From: Nitrosomonadales bacterium
Lineage (GTDB): Bacteria; Pseudomonadota; Gammaproteobacteria; Burkholderiales; Nitrosomonadaceae
Direction: 5' to 3'
DNA: 24,533 nt
NCBI GenBank assembly: GCA_004525885.1
Contig: SPBV01000004.1
Coordinates: 1 to 24,533 of the forward strand
Numbering within the stretch: the first letter of the stretch is position 1; each line of letters starts with the position of its first letter. The notes beneath the pieces were generated by a model. It made no database searches, was not told the DNA's origin, and worked only from the letters and a program-made list of their open reading frames with translations. This document shows positions 6,776 through 15,213 of the stretch, in pieces. Both the position numbers and the translations under genes were made by a program.

Positions 6776-8704
6776 CTAATTACGTGAATTTTGTTCGGAC
6801 TTTAGCCGCTTTGTTTCTAATTCATCCCATCTAGTAAGATAGCTCATGATTTCCTTCTCTATATCAGCAAAGCGAATCTGTAGCTTCACTATTTTATCAG
6901 GGGAATCATGGTATGTCGCAGCATCACCTAATTTGCAGGTAATATCTGTCTGCTCTCGTTCTAAAATTTCAATTTTCTTTGGCAATGCCTTCAACTCACT
7001 TATATCATTGTAGCTTAGCTTATGCTGGTAAGCTTGCTTCGGTGTTTTCACCATGGAAGCTGTTTTCTGAAGCTGTGTATTCTGCTTCTCCACTATTTTC
7101 AAAGAACTCTTTGATCGCACCCAGTCTTCGTATCCACCCATGTATTCTCGCAGCACCCCATCACCTTCAAATGCGATCACCTGGGTTACCACATTGTCTA
7201 AAAAAGCGCGGTCGTGACTAACCAGAAACAGGGTACCTATGTAATCCTGTAGAAGTGCTTCAAGTAGCTCAAGAGTTTCAATATCTAGATCATTAGTGGG
7301 CTCATCTAGTACAAGAACATTCGTGGGACGAGAGAATAATCGCGCTAGCAAAAGTCGGTTACGCTCTCCACCTGACAGAGTTTTTACAGGCGAACGAGAG
7401 CGCTCCGGTGCAAATAAGAAATCTTCTAGATAGCTAATAACATGCTTCCTAATCTTACCGATCTCAATGAAATCAGAGCCCTGACTGATAGTTTCAATCA
7501 GTGTCGCGTCTTCATTTAACTGTTCACGCATTTGGTCAAAATAAGCTACCGTAAGCTTTGTCCCCTGTCGCACCTTGCCTGCATCTGGATCTAACTCATT
7601 CAATATCAACTTTAATAAGGTGGATTTCCCTGCTCCGTTAGGCCCCAAAAGTCCTACCCGATCTCCTCGCATGATGCGGCAGGAAAAATCGTTAATTATG
7701 ACTTTATCGCCATAACTTTTGCTTACGTGCTCCAACTCAGCCACCATCCGTCCAGACTCTATCCCTTTGTTTATACTTATATTAACCCCTGCCACTTGTT
7801 CGCGACGCGCTGCCCGCTTAATGCGCAATGATTCTAGTCGCCGCACCCTACCTTCATTACGAGTTCGGCGAGCCTGTATTCCTTTTCGAATCCAAGTTTC
7901 TTCTTGTGCCAGTACCTTATCAAACTTTTGATTATGGTCAGCTTCAACTTCCTGAATTTCTGCCTTCTTATTTAGATATTCTGCGAAATTGCAATTAAAT
8001 GTTGTTAAAACACCTCTATCAAGCTCGATGATTCGTGTGGCTACTTTATCTAGAAAACGCCGATCATGAGTAACAAATAATACACTTCCAGTAAAGTCAT
8101 TAAGCAACTTTTCCAACCATTCTATAGATGAGAAATCTAGATGGTTGGTTGGCTCATCGAGCAGCAATACATCTGGTGACGAGACCAGTGCACGAGCTAG
8201 AGCAACCCGTTTTTTCTGTCCTCCCGATAAGCTCTCAACCAGAATATCTTCAGGAAGATTAAGTTTGTGGAGAACAGCTTCCACCTTTCCTTGGACACAC
8301 CAGCCATCTTGAGCGTCTAATTCACTCTGCAAGTCCTGCAGTCGCGCAAGATGCCCTTCCATATCACCCTCGCCGCTACTCAATGAGTGAGAAACCTCAT
8401 GGTAATCAAGCAGTACTTGGCTGATTGCACCCAGCCCATTAGATACTTCCTGAAATATTGTGCGGGATCCATCTAACTTTGGCTCCTGCGGAACATAGGC
8501 CAACTTCAATGCAGGTGAACGCCAAACCTTACCATCATCCGGCTTAATCTCATCTGCCATAATACGCAGCAGGCTCGATTTGCCTCCGCCATTTCTGCCT
8601 ATCAAGGCGATACGCTCACCTGAATCAAACTGCAAGTCCAATTGATCTAGTAACATATGATGGCCGAAAGCCAGACAGACCTTGTCAAGACTTATGAGAG
8701 GCAT
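6776..8704 (-). CDS. uup: ABC-F family ATPase Uup
   Basis: This soluble twin-ATPase has no membrane segments and 642 residues, close to E. coli Uup (635). Domain 1 has Walker A GRNGGGKS (36-43), signature LSGGQ (159-163) and Walker B VLLLDE (179-184). A charged ABC-F linker covers about 235-310. Domain 2 has Walker A GPNGAGKS (354-361), signature LSGGE (443-447) and Walker B VLVLDE (463-468). Residues from about 575 form a coiled coil typical of Uup, a DNA- and ribosome-associated domain that separates it from EttA, YbiT and YheS. Uup affects transposon excision, branched DNA intermediates and ribosome function. The stop is TAG. There is no clear Shine-Dalgarno before the ATG at 8704. It is a single-gene unit divergent from the M23 peptidase gene. 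Confidence 0.93.
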   Translation of the reverse strand: MPLISLDKVCLAFGHHMLLDQLDLQFDSGERIALIGRNGGGKSSLLRIMADEIKPDDGKVWRSPALKLAYVPQEPKLDGSRTIFQEVSNGLGAISQVLLDYHEVSHSLSSGEGDMEGHLARLQDLQSELDAQDGWCVQGKVEAVLHKLNLPEDILVESLSGGQKKRVALARALVSSPDVLLLDEPTNHLDFSSIEWLEKLLNDFTGSVLFVTHDRRFLDKVATRIIELDRGVLTTFNCNFAEYLNKKAEIQEVEADHNQKFDKVLAQEETWIRKGIQARRTRNEGRVRRLESLRIKRAARREQVAGVNISINKGIESGRMVAELEHVSKSYGDKVIINDFSCRIMRGDRVGLLGPNGAGKSTLLKLILNELDPDAGKVRQGTKLTVAYFDQMREQLNEDATLIETISQGSDFIEIGKIRKHVISYLEDFLFAPERSRSPVKTLSGGERNRLLLARLFSRPTNVLVLDEPTNDLDIETLELLEALLQDYIGTLFLVSHDRAFLDNVVTQVIAFEGDGVLREYMGGYEDWVRSKSSLKIVEKQNTQLQKTASMVKTPKQAYQHKLSYNDISELKALPKKIEILEREQTDITCKLGDAATYHDSPDKIVKLQIRFADIEKEIMSYLTRWDELETKRLKSEQNSRN

Positions 8705-9040
8705 AAGGATAGAAATGCCACTTCAGAACAATTCAACATATAAGCTTTATAAATATAGGGCATATACACCTCGTTTTTCCACAAATAATCTACCCATCGA
8801 TACCTTCACAATAAGCACGTGTTATATGTAATTATTTGCCGGGACGCAATTCTGTCATGCTTCTCAAAACTTAGCAAAATATCCATGTAGATGGGTTTGC
8901 ACAAATATGTTGGTTCCAAGTTACGCACGAATTGTTGAATTGTTTATTCTTATGATAAACTAGCGAATCCAGAGGGGTCTAAATGTATAAAATCTGCTGC
9001 GCAGCGAATGATGAAGCAAATATAAAGACCAATGGTACTG
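8705..9040. other. Divergent intergenic region uup / M23 peptidase
   Basis: About 330 nt without a gene I can support. It must carry the promoters of both flanking genes. A weak plus-strand candidate is TTGTTG (8932-8937), 16 nt, GATAAA (8954-8959). A 10-nt palindrome GCTGCGCAGC occurs near 8995-9004. I see no tRNA, riboswitch or clear terminator. Confidence 0.4.
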
Positions 9041-10327
9041 ATGAAAAAAAATATACGGTGGTTAGTTATCATATCTAGCATCCCACTATTTGGGGTAGTA
9101 GCTGCTTTTGGGATGGTAGCTGCTTTTGGGATTGCGCCGAATATCACCGTGGAGGATATCCCTGCCCAAAAAATCGTTCTCGACCTATCTCTTCCAAATA
9201 TACCCCAAACTCCTGATGCCAACATGATACTTTGGCGCCAAGAGCGCATCCAGCGAAATGACAGTGCAGCGTCACTACTTTCCCGTCTTAAGATAAACAG
9301 CCAGGACATTACAAATTTTTTGCATGATGCACGGAATATTAAAACCATGCACCGACTAGCGATCGGAAAAACTTTCCATGCACAAACTACTGCTACAGGG
9401 GAATTATTAGCATTGCGCTATTTCTCCAGCGAGAATGAGCAGTCACTAGTTGAAAAAACAGATGGTGTCTTTAAGGAAAACAAATCCCCAGTTAAGTTAG
9501 AAACGCACATTCAAATGAGGTCTGGGGTGATAAAGAGCTCGTTGTTCGCCGCCACGGATAGTGCGAGTGTACCTGATAGCGTGGCTATTCAGATTGCAGA
9601 AATATTTTCCTCTGACATTGATTTTCATCGTGATCTGCGCAAGAAGGACAGCTTTAAGGTAGTGTATGAATCACACTACAGTAATGGCGAACCAACAGGA
9701 ATAGGACGAGTGCTTGCGGTTGAATTTATTAATAAAGGAAAAACCTATCGAGCTGTATATTTTGAGGCAAATGACGAAGAAAGAGGTTATTACACACCTG
9801 ATGGTAAAAATCTCCGAAGAGCATTCCTTCGTTCACCACTTAAATTTTCCAGAATAAGTTCCGGGTTTACCCATTCTCGTTATCATCCGGTACTAAAAAA
9901 ATGGCGGGCACATAAGGGCGTTGACTATGCTGCACCAAGAGGTACGCCGGTAATGGCAACCGCCAATGGTACTGTCACGGCTTCTACTCGACAGCATGGT
10001 TATGGCAATCTAATTATTATAAAGCACCGTGGGCCATATTCGACTGCCTATGCACACTTATCGTCCTTTGCTAAAGGCCTACGTAAAGGAAAGCGAATCA
10101 ACCAAGGTGCTATAATTGGCTATGTTGGTTCAACTGGATTGGCAACCGGCCCACATTTGCATTATGAATTTCGCATTAATGGCAAGCAGCGTAATCCACA
10201 ACGCATAGTAATGCCTGCCGCAACACCTCTCTCAGCCAAAAACATACCTGCATTTAAAGAGAATACAATACCGTTAATGGCTCGATTAGACATGCTGCGC
10301 GACACAAACCTCGCTTTTCTCGACTAG
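9041..10327 (+). CDS. M23 family peptidoglycan DD-endopeptidase, MepM-like
   Basis: This is a membrane-anchored or exported metallopeptidase that cuts peptide cross-links in murein. From the ATG at 9041 it has 428 residues; an ATG three codons upstream (9032) is also open, but MKKN is the natural start of the signal anchor. Residues 7-31 are hydrophobic, 64 to about 130 form a LysM/OapA-like domain, and about 285-390 the M23 domain. The zinc ligands are H291 and D295 in HKGVD and H374 in HLHYEF, with H339 in AYAHL as catalytic residue. All are present, so it should be active rather than an EnvC-type activator. An 18-bp tandem duplication lengthens the hydrophobic segment. It stops at TAG, 40 nt before anmK, and probably shares a transcript with it. 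Confidence 0.92.
   Translation: MKKNIRWLVIISSIPLFGVVAAFGMVAAFGIAPNITVEDIPAQKIVLDLSLPNIPQTPDANMILWRQERIQRNDSAASLLSRLKINSQDITNFLHDARNIKTMHRLAIGKTFHAQTTATGELLALRYFSSENEQSLVEKTDGVFKENKSPVKLETHIQMRSGVIKSSLFAATDSASVPDSVAIQIAEIFSSDIDFHRDLRKKDSFKVVYESHYSNGEPTGIGRVLAVEFINKGKTYRAVYFEANDEERGYYTPDGKNLRRAFLRSPLKFSRISSGFTHSRYHPVLKKWRAHKGVDYAAPRGTPVMATANGTVTASTRQHGYGNLIIIKHRGPYSTAYAHLSSFAKGLRKGKRINQGAIIGYVGSTGLATGPHLHYEFRINGKQRNPQRIVMPAATPLSAKNIPAFKENTIPLMARLDMLRDTNLAFLD
9098..9133 (+). repeat. 18-bp direct tandem duplication in the signal anchor
   Basis: Two adjacent 18-bp units (9098-9115 and 9116-9133) differ only in the last base. They encode VAAFGM and VAAFGI in the hydrophobic N-terminal segment of the M23 peptidase, adding six residues in frame. 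Confidence 0.9.
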
Positions 10328-10367
10328 ATTAAGTCTGGGAATAATTGGGTTATACAGTGGATTTCAT

Positions 10368-11468
10368 TTGAAACCAGCTTATTATATGGGTATCATGTCA
10401 GGAACTAGCCTAGACGGGATTGATGCCGTGCTGGCGGACTTTAATTCACAACCTCCATCCCTTCTACATACATTTTATCAACCATACGATAAAAATTTAC
10501 GTAGACAGATACTAGAGTTACATCAATCCGGTAATGACGAACTACATCGTGCAGCTATGCTTAGTAATGCGTTGGCACATTGCTATGCTAAGGCTGTTAT
10601 CAATTTACTTAAGAAAAATAAGATAGAACCGCAGAGTGTTGCCGCTATAGGTTGCCACGGACAAACGGTACGCCACCGTCCAGAATTAGAGATGGGCTAC
10701 TCGATCCAGCTTGGGAACGCCGCATTGCTGGCTGAGCTCACTGGCATAACTGTTGTAGCTGACTTCAGAAGCCGTGATATAGCAGCAGGTGGCCAAGGTG
10801 CTCCACTAGTTCCGATATTCCACCAACTCCTATTTCAAGACCCTAAAATTCATCGCGTCATTGTCAATATCGGTGGAATCTCTAATATCACTAGTTTAGC
10901 CACCAATACTGAAGTCGTAGGCTTTGACTGTGGTCCTGGCAATTTATTAATGGACGCATGGTGTCAGCGTCATTTAGGAGCCACATACGATGAAAATGGA
11001 ACATGGGCAGAATCTGGAAAAGTAATCCCAGATCTACTAGAAAAACTAATGTTACTTCAGTTTTTCTCTCTTCCTCCACCAAAAAGCACGGGCAGGGAAG
11101 TATTTAATATTATTTGGTTAGAAAGTTACCTATCTGGAAATGAGAAGCCTGAAGACGTTCAAGCAACCCTACTACAACTCACCGGCACAACAATCGCTAA
11201 TGCAATCTTGGCATATTTTTCAGATGCTACAGAAGTTTATTTGTGTGGTGGCGGTGCTCGCAATATGGCATTAACCTCCAAAATACAAGTTTTATTACCC
11301 AAGAAAAAAGTGGCGCTTACCGATACACTAGGTGCAAATGCTGACTGGCTAGAAGCATTTGCTTTTGCTTGGTTGGCAAAACAAGCCATTCTGGGAGTTC
11401 CCGGTAACCTTCCTTCTGTTACCAATGCAAAAGAAGCGAGGATTCTTGGTGCAATCTACAAGGCTTAA
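10368..11468 (+). CDS. anmK: Anhydro-N-acetylmuramic acid kinase
   Basis: AnmK phosphorylates and opens 1,6-anhydro-MurNAc to MurNAc-6-phosphate, a cytosolic step of peptidoglycan recycling. The 366 residues show the ATP-binding GIMSGTSLDGID (8-19), ADFRSRDIAAGGQGAPLVP (131-149), NIGGISNIT (167-175) and FDCGPGN (186-192) with the catalytic aspartate D187; a GGGARN motif lies near the C-terminus. I take the TTG at 10368 as start because it gives the usual few residues before the first beta strand; the next in-frame ATG (10386) would cut into that strand. GTGG lies about 8 nt before the TTG. The gene follows the murein endopeptidase by 40 nt, linking cell-wall cleavage to recycling. Confidence 0.95.
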   Translation: MKPAYYMGIMSGTSLDGIDAVLADFNSQPPSLLHTFYQPYDKNLRRQILELHQSGNDELHRAAMLSNALAHCYAKAVINLLKKNKIEPQSVAAIGCHGQTVRHRPELEMGYSIQLGNAALLAELTGITVVADFRSRDIAAGGQGAPLVPIFHQLLFQDPKIHRVIVNIGGISNITSLATNTEVVGFDCGPGNLLMDAWCQRHLGATYDENGTWAESGKVIPDLLEKLMLLQFFSLPPPKSTGREVFNIIWLESYLSGNEKPEDVQATLLQLTGTTIANAILAYFSDATEVYLCGGGARNMALTSKIQVLLPKKKVALTDTLGANADWLEAFAFAWLAKQAILGVPGNLPSVTNAKEARILGAIYKA

Positions 11469-11511
11469 ACTTAGGTTATTTCTGACAGCAGTTCCTACTG
11501 TTGTAATGAAT

Positions 11512-11546
11512 GAGTAAAAACAGCTGCTCCGATTTTTTTCTTACTC
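11512..11546. terminator. Possible terminator between convergent anmK and erpA
   Basis: GAGTAA (11512-11517) pairs with TTACTC (11541-11546); the stem can be prolonged by an A-run against a T-run (11533-11539) around a central CAGCTG. It lies between the ends of anmK (plus) and erpA (minus). The pairing is AT-rich with a bulge, so confidence is low. Confidence 0.35.
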
Positions 11547-11554
11547 TAAATCAT

Positions 11555-11923
11555 TTATGCTGAAAAAGAGGAGCCACAACCGCAGGTACTTGTAGCACCA
11601 GGATTCTTGATAATAAATTGAGCGCCCTGTAAATCTTCTTGATAATCAATTTCTGCACCAGCCAAATATTGGAAACTCATTGGATCAATTAGCAATTTCA
11701 CGCCATTATTTTCCATTACGGTATCATCTTCATTAATCAATTCATCAAATGTGAAACCATATTTAAAACCTGAGCAGCCTCCACCACTTACAAAAACTCT
11801 CAATTTAAGGTCGCTATTACCCTCCTCTTCTATCAACTTCTTGACTTTACTTGCCGCACTATCAGTAAAGATCATTGGAACTGGCATTTCGGTAACTACA
11901 TTCTTTTTAGTGATTGTATTCAT
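11555..11923 (-). CDS. erpA: A-type iron-sulfur cluster insertion protein ErpA
   Basis: This carrier protein delivers Fe-S clusters to apoproteins; in E. coli it is required for isoprenoid synthesis enzymes and respiratory enzymes. The ATG at 11923 gives 122 residues (E. coli 114). A GTG 12 codons upstream is open but adds an atypical extension. The three cluster-binding cysteines are C50 (GGGCSGFKYGF), C114 and C116 (CGCGSSFS at the C-terminus), the A-type pattern. The N-terminal EMPVPMIFTDSAASKVKKLI is characteristic of ErpA rather than IscA. It is the last gene of the argC-DUF6776-bactofilin-erpA run, 56 nt after the bactofilin gene. Confidence 0.93.
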   Translation of the reverse strand: MNTITKKNVVTEMPVPMIFTDSAASKVKKLIEEEGNSDLKLRVFVSGGGCSGFKYGFTFDELINEDDTVMENNGVKLLIDPMSFQYLAGAEIDYQEDLQGAQFIIKNPGATSTCGCGSSFSA

Positions 11924-11979
11924 GTTAGATTCTTTTATAAAATTTGCCGTTAAAGTCACCTGCTGTAATTGCTCAAACG

Positions 11980-12390
11980 TTAATCGCCAGTAACTGCCAA
12001 TAGTTTTACTACCTTCTCCTCAGATTCGGAACTACCCTGATTAACTAGCTTACCTTCGATCACTGCGCCAAATTTAATTTCAATTACCCGATAATACACG
12101 TCACCTGATACTCTAGCTTTAGGTTGCAATTCAAGATATTCATATGTGTGTACTGGGCCAGTTATGGTGCCATTAATCACTGCATGAGAAACTTGTACTT
12201 TTCCTTCAATCGTTGCCTGTTCACTCAACACCAAAGTGCTTGGCTTTTCTCCTGTCGCCACAATATTCCCACGAACATGCCCATCTACACGCAAGCCACC
12301 ACTGAACTCGATATCACCCTGAATACAGGTATCCACACCAATAAGTGTGTCAATATGACCCTGGGGCTTACTTGTTTTCTTTCCAAACAT
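11980..12390 (-). CDS. Bactofilin (polymer-forming cytoskeletal protein)
   Basis: Bactofilins are right-handed beta-helix proteins that polymerise into filaments without nucleotide and act as scaffolds for cell-wall enzymes, polarity or stalk growth. From the ATG at 12390 this one has 136 residues: a short disordered, basic N-tail (MFGKKTSKPQ), a beta-helix domain of repeated short G/V/I-rich turns at about 14-116, and an acidic C-tail. The ATG has an excellent AAGGAGG element, and the stop of the preceding gene lies just before it (11 nt gap), so coupling is likely. The upstream gene encodes a membrane coiled-coil protein, a plausible membrane partner. The partner role is inferred from context only. 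Confidence 0.92.
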   Translation of the reverse strand: MFGKKTSKPQGHIDTLIGVDTCIQGDIEFSGGLRVDGHVRGNIVATGEKPSTLVLSEQATIEGKVQVSHAVINGTITGPVHTYEYLELQPKARVSGDVYYRVIEIKFGAVIEGKLVNQGSSESEEKVVKLLAVTGD

Positions 12391-12401
12391 CTTCTCCTCC
12401 T

Positions 12402-13148
12402 TCACAAAGACAAATTCACGACTCGAGTCGACTTTGCTTTTTTTACACCATTTTCAAATACCTTAACCTGTAACCCCTCCACAACAGCATCTGGTGGGGC
12501 TATGAAGGTTTCCTCTATTCGATGGTAAAAATTAAAGTTTATACTCAACTTACCAGAGGAACCATCATTTTGAAGAGGCATTATCACCTTCTTTCCATCC
12601 TGCCACAAATGAACCGCGAAAGCTAGTTCGCCTTTGAAGGCATTAGTATTTTGCCCACCATGTAATAATATTAAATTATAGCTATATTCTGCGGGTGATT
12701 TTCCTTTTTCCAATTTGAAATGGTAAATAAAGACATTCTTAACAGCTTTCCCTTTGCCTGATACAAGATTCTGTAAAAATGCCAAATCCTCCTTTAACCT
12801 AGTGTTTTCATTATTTAGAACCTTAACCTGTTCGGCAACATCTTCTCTTGTAATACTATCCATCTGTAACTGACGCTCAAATCTAGTCACCTGTGCGCGA
12901 AATTTCTCATTTTCCTGCTTTAAACGATTATTGAGGTCGGATAACTGATCCAACTCATGACTTATCCCCTTTTTATCAAAACTAGTAAACTGTCGTCCAG
13001 CTTCGAACGTGATCCAGCACAACAATAATACGAGTGTAAGGAGAACAACAATTACCAGCCAGCGCAAATACCACGGAACGTGTGGACGCACCGCAACATG
13101 TGGTGCAAATATCCCAAATTTTCTTTTAATACTTTTAATAATTCCCAT
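12402..13148 (-). CDS. Single-pass membrane protein with coiled coil, DUF6776-like
   Basis: The ATG at 13148 gives 248 residues; longer in-frame starts would run into the argC coding region. A basic cytosolic N-terminus (about 1-26) is followed by one membrane helix (about 27-49), a long coiled coil (about 60-130, rich in L, E, K and N) and a C-terminal beta-rich domain (about 135-248) that ends with the conserved-looking FIAPPDAVVEGLQVKVFE segment. By the positive-inside rule the C-terminal part is periplasmic. The family is uncharacterised; DUF6776 is my best recollection for it. It starts 28 nt after argC and runs into the bactofilin gene, an arrangement seen in other betaproteobacteria. 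A role anchoring or reading the bactofilin scaffold is a guess. Confidence 0.8.
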   Translation of the reverse strand: MGIIKSIKRKFGIFAPHVAVRPHVPWYLRWLVIVVLLTLVLLLCWITFEAGRQFTSFDKKGISHELDQLSDLNNRLKQENEKFRAQVTRFERQLQMDSITREDVAEQVKVLNNENTRLKEDLAFLQNLVSGKGKAVKNVFIYHFKLEKGKSPAEYSYNLILLHGGQNTNAFKGELAFAVHLWQDGKKVIMPLQNDGSSGKLSINFNFYHRIEETFIAPPDAVVEGLQVKVFENGVKKAKSTRVVNLSL

Positions 13149-13176
13149 CTGGCTGCGCCAATTAACTGTAGTGTAT

Positions 13177-14205
13177 TTATGGTATCTGCGCAATTTGGTT
13201 GATGCCGAGTGTTTCGGGAAAACCAAACATTAAATTCATGTTCTGCACCGCCTGTCCTGCTGCGCCCTTAACTAAGTTGTCCGTCACTACCAACACAACA
13301 ACCGTATCTCCACCTTGAGGGCGGTGCACAGCAATGCGACAAAAATTAGACCCGCGCACTGAGCGGGTTTCTGGATGACTACCAGTAGGCAAAACATCAA
13401 GAAACGGCTCATTAGCATAGCGTTTTTCATATAATGCCTGTAGATCAGAATCCGCAGTAAGTCTCGCATAGAGCGTAGCATGTATGCCCCGGATCATCGG
13501 AGTGAGATGCGGCACAAACGTTAGATCAACTAACCTATCCGCAATATTAGATAAACCCTGCTTGATTTCAGGAAGATGCCGGTGGCCAGGTACACTATAA
13601 GCCTTGAAATTGTCAGAGGCTTCCGCGTACAGTGTATGCACTTCAGCGTTTCGTCCTGCCCCAGAAACACCGGATTTTACATCAGCGATAAGATGATCCA
13701 TGTCTATAATTCCAGATTCGATCAATGGTAAAAAACCAAGTTGCACAGCAGTAGGATAGCAACCTGGGTTTGCCACCAATCTCGCTACTTTGATCTTTCC
13801 GCGATTGATCTCAGGTAAACCATAGACAGCCTCTACCAAGAGATCTGGACAGGCATGGGACATGCCATACCATTTCTCCCACTCAAGCACATCCTTGATG
13901 CGAAAATCTGCAGCTAAATCTATTACCCGCACTCCTACATCCAACAAAGCTCTAGCTTGCTGCATTGCAACACCATTAGGAGTAGCAAAGAACACTAAGT
14001 TACATTTTTCCAACTTGGTCTCGGTTGGATCGCTAAATTTTAGCACTACGTTCCCACGTAAACTAGGGAATAACTCAGCTACTGTTATCCCTGCCTCTTT
14101 ACGCGAAGTAATAGCCTGTATGTCTACCTCGGGATGTTGCGCCAATATACGTAATAGCTCAACACCGGTATAACCAGTCCCACCAACGATTCCAACTTTA
14201 ATCAT
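13177..14205 (-). CDS. argC: N-acetyl-gamma-glutamyl-phosphate reductase
   Basis: ArgC reduces N-acetylglutamyl phosphate to the semialdehyde with NADPH, the third step of arginine synthesis. The 342 residues show the nucleotide-binding GGTGYTG (8-14), the catalytic cysteine C149 in ANPGCYPTA, and PGHRHLPEI with the active-site histidine. The length fits the type 1 enzyme. The gene opens a minus-strand run with the coiled-coil protein, bactofilin and erpA. Its leader contains an imperfect palindrome (14226-14258) and follows the rpsI terminator, so it should have its own promoter; A/T-rich boxes are present but no convincing -35/-10 pair. Confidence 0.96.
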   Translation of the reverse strand: MIKVGIVGGTGYTGVELLRILAQHPEVDIQAITSRKEAGITVAELFPSLRGNVVLKFSDPTETKLEKCNLVFFATPNGVAMQQARALLDVGVRVIDLAADFRIKDVLEWEKWYGMSHACPDLLVEAVYGLPEINRGKIKVARLVANPGCYPTAVQLGFLPLIESGIIDMDHLIADVKSGVSGAGRNAEVHTLYAEASDNFKAYSVPGHRHLPEIKQGLSNIADRLVDLTFVPHLTPMIRGIHATLYARLTADSDLQALYEKRYANEPFLDVLPTGSHPETRSVRGSNFCRIAVHRPQGGDTVVVLVVTDNLVKGAAGQAVQNMNLMFGFPETLGINQIAQIP

Positions 14206-14225
14206 AATATTCTCAGATGATTTAT

Positions 14226-14258
14226 TGAACAGGTAAAATCAATTTTATTACTTGTTCA
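14226..14258. promoter_or_regulatory. Imperfect palindrome in the argC leader
   Basis: TGAACAGGTAA (14226-14236) and TTACTTGTTCA (14248-14258) are 11-nt inverted arms with one mismatch, 21 nt before the argC start. It does not match the E. coli Arg box consensus. It could be an operator or an RNA hairpin near the translation start. Confidence 0.35.
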
Positions 14259-14293
14259 GATTTTATAAAGAATTAGCCTAATGATTATAAATA

Positions 14294-14336
14294 ACAAACA
14301 AAAAAGCCGCCAGAAATTGGCGGCTTTTTTGTTTGT
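14294..14336. terminator. Strong terminator after rpsI
   Basis: A perfect 18-bp inverted repeat (14294-14311 and 14319-14336, 7-nt loop) has the GC core GCCGCC/GGCGGC and A6/T6 tracts. It begins 8 nt beyond the rpsI stop and ends the rplM-rpsI transcript; the symmetry makes it active in both directions. Confidence 0.9.
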
Positions 14337-14344
14337 ACAAAACA

Positions 14345-14737
14345 TTATCGTTTAGAAAACTGCTTGCGCCTACGCGCCTTACGTAAACCTACCTTCTTCC
14401 GTTCTACTTCACGCGCATCTCGCGTAACTAACCCAGCCTTTCTCAATACTGGCCTGAGTGTCTCATCAAAGTCTATAAGCGCACGGGTAATTCCATGGCG
14501 CACCGCACCTGCCTGTCCTGATTCCCCGCCACCTGAAATATTCACCATGATATCAAAGGTTGTTAGGTTTCCAGTCAATTCAAGTGGTTGACGAACCACC
14601 ATACGACCAGTCTCACGTGAGAAAAATTCATCAATTGATTTATGATTTATAACAATCGCACCCTTACCTGGTTTCATGAATACACGCGCTACCGCACTTT
14701 TGCGTCGACCGGTACCATAATTATAATACGTACTCAT
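14345..14737 (-). CDS. rpsI: 30S ribosomal protein S9 (uS9)
   Basis: The 130 residues have the family length. Recognisable parts are the YGTGRRKSAVARVFMKPG start, the GGGESGQAGAVRHGITRAL core, and the basic tail ending in KQFSKR, whose last residues reach the P-site tRNA on the 30S subunit. The ATG at 14737 has an AAGGAA element. The gene begins 8 nt after rplM and is co-transcribed with it, as in most bacteria. In E. coli the rplM-rpsI operon is under feedback by L13 with S9; the leader here was not seen to share the E. coli structure. Confidence 0.99.
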   Translation of the reverse strand: MSTYYNYGTGRRKSAVARVFMKPGKGAIVINHKSIDEFFSRETGRMVVRQPLELTGNLTTFDIMVNISGGGESGQAGAVRHGITRALIDFDETLRPVLRKAGLVTRDAREVERKKVGLRKARRRKQFSKR

Positions 14738-14745
14738 ATTCCTTA

Positions 14746-15180
14746 TTAAACTCCTACATCAAGATGAATGGGCTGTTGTGCTGCATGCGGATGAGCAGCA
14801 CCAGCATAAATCTTTAGCTTCTTCAACATAGCGTAACCAAGTGGGCCTTTCGGCAGCATGCCCTTTACTGCTTTTTCTAATGGCCTTCCAGGAAAACGTT
14901 CATGCATTTTGGCGAAACTTGTTTCGTAAATTCCCCCAGGGTACCCACTGTGACGATAATAAGTTTTATCTTCTAATTTATTACCAGTGACACGCAATTT
15001 ATCAACATTGATCACGACAATAAAATCGCCCGTATCCACATGGGGGGTGTATATTGGCTTGTGTTTTCCACGTAAACGGCGCGCAATCTCAGCAGCAAGA
15101 CGACCCAATACTTTGTCGGCTGCATCTATCATAAACCAGTCGTGATTCACTTCATGTGGCTTGGCTGAAAATGTTTTCAC
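14746..15180 (-). CDS. rplM: 50S ribosomal protein L13 (uL13)
   Basis: The 144 residues are close to the usual 142. They start MKTFSAKPHEVNHDWFMIDA and include VLGRLAAEIARRLRGKHKP, the GDFIVVINVDK strand and the HPHAAQQP ending. The start is GTG at 15180, with AGGACAC just upstream; no ATG fits. L13 is an early-binding protein of the 50S subunit. It is the first gene of the rplM-rpsI operon, driven by the promoter at 15214-15242. Confidence 0.99.
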   Translation of the reverse strand: MKTFSAKPHEVNHDWFMIDAADKVLGRLAAEIARRLRGKHKPIYTPHVDTGDFIVVINVDKLRVTGNKLEDKTYYRHSGYPGGIYETSFAKMHERFPGRPLEKAVKGMLPKGPLGYAMLKKLKIYAGAAHPHAAQQPIHLDVGV

Positions 15181-15213
15181 AAAGGTGTCCTACATCTCTA
15201 AGGAAAGGCGCGA

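Noticed and set aside
8950..9348. Minus-strand open frame across the start of the M23 peptidase gene
   Set aside because: Most of it mirrors the M23 coding sequence, including the 18-bp duplication; there is no family match.
13149..13226. Longer start of the coiled-coil membrane protein
   Set aside because: The extension overlaps argC and would precede a normal basic N-terminus beginning at the ATG 13148.
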